This document shows, in pieces, positions 13,006-14,605 of a stretch of 14,605 nt of DNA (positions are counted from its first letter, which is position 1; every line of letters starts with the position of its first letter). Position numbers and translations under genes: made by a program. The DNA comes from JAHWJX01 sp036386655. Lineage in GTDB: Bacteria > Pseudomonadota > Alphaproteobacteria > Caulobacterales > Caulobacteraceae. The notes below the pieces were generated by a model. It saw only the letters and a list, made by a program, of their open reading frames with translations. It did not search any database and was not told the DNA's origin. The stretch is taken from positions 1 through 14,605 of the forward strand of contig DASVVG010000010.1 of NCBI GenBank assembly GCA_036386655.1, given 5' to 3'.

Positions 13006-14009
13006 GCCTACCCCTCGCCCTCACCCTCGGAGACCCGGCCGGCGTCGGGCCTGAGATCGTGATGAAGGCCTGGGCCGCGCTCCGCGAGAGCGGGCCGCGT
13101 TTCGTCGTGGTCGGCGATTACCAGTCGCTGGCCTCCTCCCCCTCCGGCGGCAGCGTGGTGAAGCGGGTCAGCGGGCCCTCTGAAGCCCCGCACATCTTCG
13201 CCGACGCCGTTCCGGTCATCGACCTGCCCCTGCAGCGGCCGGTGGTGGCCGGCCAGCCGTCGCCCAGCTCCGCCGCTGCCGTGATCCGCTGGATCGAGAC
13301 AGCCGTGGGCCTGGCGCTGTCGGGCACCGTTTGCGGGATCGTCACGGCCCCGATCGCGAAGAAGCCGCTCTACGACGCCGGCTTCCCCTTCGCCGGCCAC
13401 ACCGAGTTCATCGCCGACCTTGTCGCCGGCGAGGCCTTCAACCGCCCCCGCGGCCCCGTGATGATGCTGGCCGCGCCGGGTCTGCGCACCGCGCTGGTCA
13501 CCAGCCACTGCGCGCTCCGGGACGTTCCCCGCGCGCTCTCGATCGACAAGGTGGTGCGGGTCGGCCGCGTCCTCGACGACGCCCTGCGAAACGACTTCCG
13601 GATCCAGAAGCCCGTGCTGGCGCTCGCCGCCCTCAACCCGCACGCCGGAGAGGCCGGAGCCCTCGGCGAAGAAGAAATCGAGATCCTCAACCCGGCCGCG
13701 GCCGCCCTTCGTTCGATGGGCGTGGACTGCTCCGACGCTCGCCCGGCGGACACCCTGTTCCACGCCGACGCGCGGCGCACCTACGACGCGGTGATCTGCG
13801 CCTATCACGACCAGGCCCTGATCCCGCTGAAGACGCTCGACTTCTGGGGCGGCGTGAACATCACGCTCGGCCTGCCGGTGATCCGGACCTCGCCCGACCA
13901 CGGCGCCGGGTTCGACATCGCCGGTCGCGGCCTGGCTCGCCCCGACAGCCTGATCGCCGCGCTGCGCATGGCCTCCTTCCTCGCCGAGCGCCGCTCCGCC
14001 GCCGCATGA
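13002..14009 (+). CDS. pdxA: 4-hydroxythreonine-4-phosphate dehydrogenase
   Basis: NAD-dependent oxidation of 4-phosphohydroxy-L-threonine in the DXP-dependent pyridoxal phosphate pathway; cytoplasmic homodimer. The 335-residue protein opens LALTLGDPAGVGPEIV. It has the substrate-binding AGHTEF (H133, T134) and the three metal-binding histidines H169 (TSHC), H214 (NPHAGE) and H269 (YHDQ), equivalent to E. coli H166, H211 and H266. The NITLGLPVIRTSPDHGAGFD signature covers 286-305. The start must be the TTG at 13002-13004, overlapping the surA TGA as TTGA: no ATG or GTG lies near the conserved N-terminus and the family begins right here. Translation is probably coupled to surA. It overlaps rsmA by ATGA. 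surA-pdxA-rsmA is the same order as in E. coli. Confidence 0.95.
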   Translation: MSLPLALTLGDPAGVGPEIVMKAWAALRESGPRFVVVGDYQSLASSPSGGSVVKRVSGPSEAPHIFADAVPVIDLPLQRPVVAGQPSPSSAAAVIRWIETAVGLALSGTVCGIVTAPIAKKPLYDAGFPFAGHTEFIADLVAGEAFNRPRGPVMMLAAPGLRTALVTSHCALRDVPRALSIDKVVRVGRVLDDALRNDFRIQKPVLALAALNPHAGEAGALGEEEIEILNPAAAALRSMGVDCSDARPADTLFHADARRTYDAVICAYHDQALIPLKTLDFWGGVNITLGLPVIRTSPDHGAGFDIAGRGLARPDSLIAALRMASFLAERRSAAA

Positions 14010-14605
14010 ACGGCGACGCCCTGGCGGGCCTGCCGACGCTGCGCGAGACGCTCGACGCCCACGGGCTGCTGGCGAAGAAGAGCTTCGGCCAGCACTTCCT
14101 GCTGGACCTCAACGTCACCCGCAAGATCGTGCGCCTCGCCGGGCCCCTCGCCGGGCGCGCGGTGATCGAGGTGGGGCCCGGTCCGGGCGGCCTGACTCGG
14201 GCACTCATCGAGAGCGGCGCCTCTCGCATCGTCGCCGTGGAGAAGGACGCGCGCTTCATCCCGCTGCTGGAGGAACTCGCGGCCGCCGCGGGCGGGCGGC
14301 TTCAGGTCGTGGGGGCCGACGCCCTGACGGTGGATGAACCGGCCCTCGCCGGCGCTGCGCCGTGGCGGGTGATCTCGAACCTCCCCTACAACGTCGGCAC
14401 CCCGCTGCTGGTGAAGTGGCTGACGGCGCCCGAGCCGCCCGAGGCCATGACCCTGATGTTCCAGAAGGAGGTGGCCCAGCGCATCGTCGCCCGCACCGGC
14501 GAGGGCGCCTACGGCCGCCTCGGCGTGCTCGCGCAGGCGCTCGCAGAAGCCCGGCTGGTGATGGACCTTCCCGCCCGCGCCTTCACGCCGCCGCCGAAGG
14601 TGGAC
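14006..14605 (+). CDS. rsmA: 16S rRNA (adenine(1518)-N6/adenine(1519)-N6)-dimethyltransferase, 3' truncated by window
   Basis: KsgA/RsmA dimethylates two adjacent adenosines in the 3'-terminal helix of 16S rRNA late in 30S assembly, using S-adenosylmethionine. The first 200 codons are present and run off the window end in frame. Motifs are all intact: KKSFGQHFLLD (24-34), the SAM-binding glycine loop EVGPGPGGLT (55-64), the acidic ribose contact V-E79-K, GADAL with D105, and the catalytic NLPYN (125-129). The fragment ends in FTPPPKVD, the usual conserved segment before the C-terminal domain. The ATG at 14006 overlaps the pdxA stop as ATGA. In enterobacteria apaG and apaH follow; that cannot be seen here. 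Confidence 0.97.
   Translation, partial: MNGDALAGLPTLRETLDAHGLLAKKSFGQHFLLDLNVTRKIVRLAGPLAGRAVIEVGPGPGGLTRALIESGASRIVAVEKDARFIPLLEELAAAAGGRLQVVGADALTVDEPALAGAAPWRVISNLPYNVGTPLLVKWLTAPEPPEAMTLMFQKEVAQRIVARTGEGAYGRLGVLAQALAEARLVMDLPARAFTPPPKVD

Overview
This is a GC-rich, densely coded stretch of what looks like an alphaproteobacterial chromosome, most likely Caulobacterales (Caulobacter/Phenylobacterium/Brevundimonas-like). The assignment rests on the style of the encoded proteins (Ndk, HolC, SurA and LptD with alphaproteobacterial features), the gene order pepA-holC beside lptF-lptG-lptD-surA-pdxA-rsmA, and a promoter before ndk that closely fits the published Caulobacter housekeeping (sigma-73) consensus. 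Nearly all of it is ordinary core genome. I see no tRNA, rRNA, CRISPR, insertion sequence, phage gene or sign of recent transfer.

Left part (1-3297). The tail of an exopolyphosphatase (ppx) converges on RNase D (rnd), and the two stop codons share one CTAG palindrome. rnd is divergent from the purine pair purM-purN, which overlap by ATGA. purN converges on a 55-residue single-pass membrane protein of unknown function. The only gap here is the 59-bp divergent region 1339-1397.

Middle part (3298-6799), minus strand. ndk has its own promoter. Upstream of it is a tight five-gene unit read right to left: pepA, holC, then three tandem paralogous genes for small lipoproteins that each end in a 61-residue I78-type protease-inhibitor domain. 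The three domains align without gaps and keep the family framework, but differ at every position of the presumed reactive-site loop. Their spacers differ too (VYAPP repeats, His/Pro-rich, Pro/Ala-rich). This array is the most interesting thing in the window.

Right part (6932-14605), plus strand. Divergent from pepA is a cell-envelope operon: lptF and lptG (inner-membrane LPS extractor), lptD (outer-membrane LPS translocon) and surA (periplasmic chaperone for outer-membrane proteins, LptD included in E. coli), followed by pdxA (vitamin B6 synthesis) and rsmA (16S rRNA dimethylation, cut by the window edge). lptF/lptG, surA/pdxA and pdxA/rsmA overlap by 1-4 nt, and pdxA appears to start at TTG. 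Two intergenic stem-loops, lptG-lptD and lptD-surA, mark the places where the operon may be processed or tuned.

Residue positions, alignments and spacings were counted by hand. Promoter and hairpin calls are by eye.
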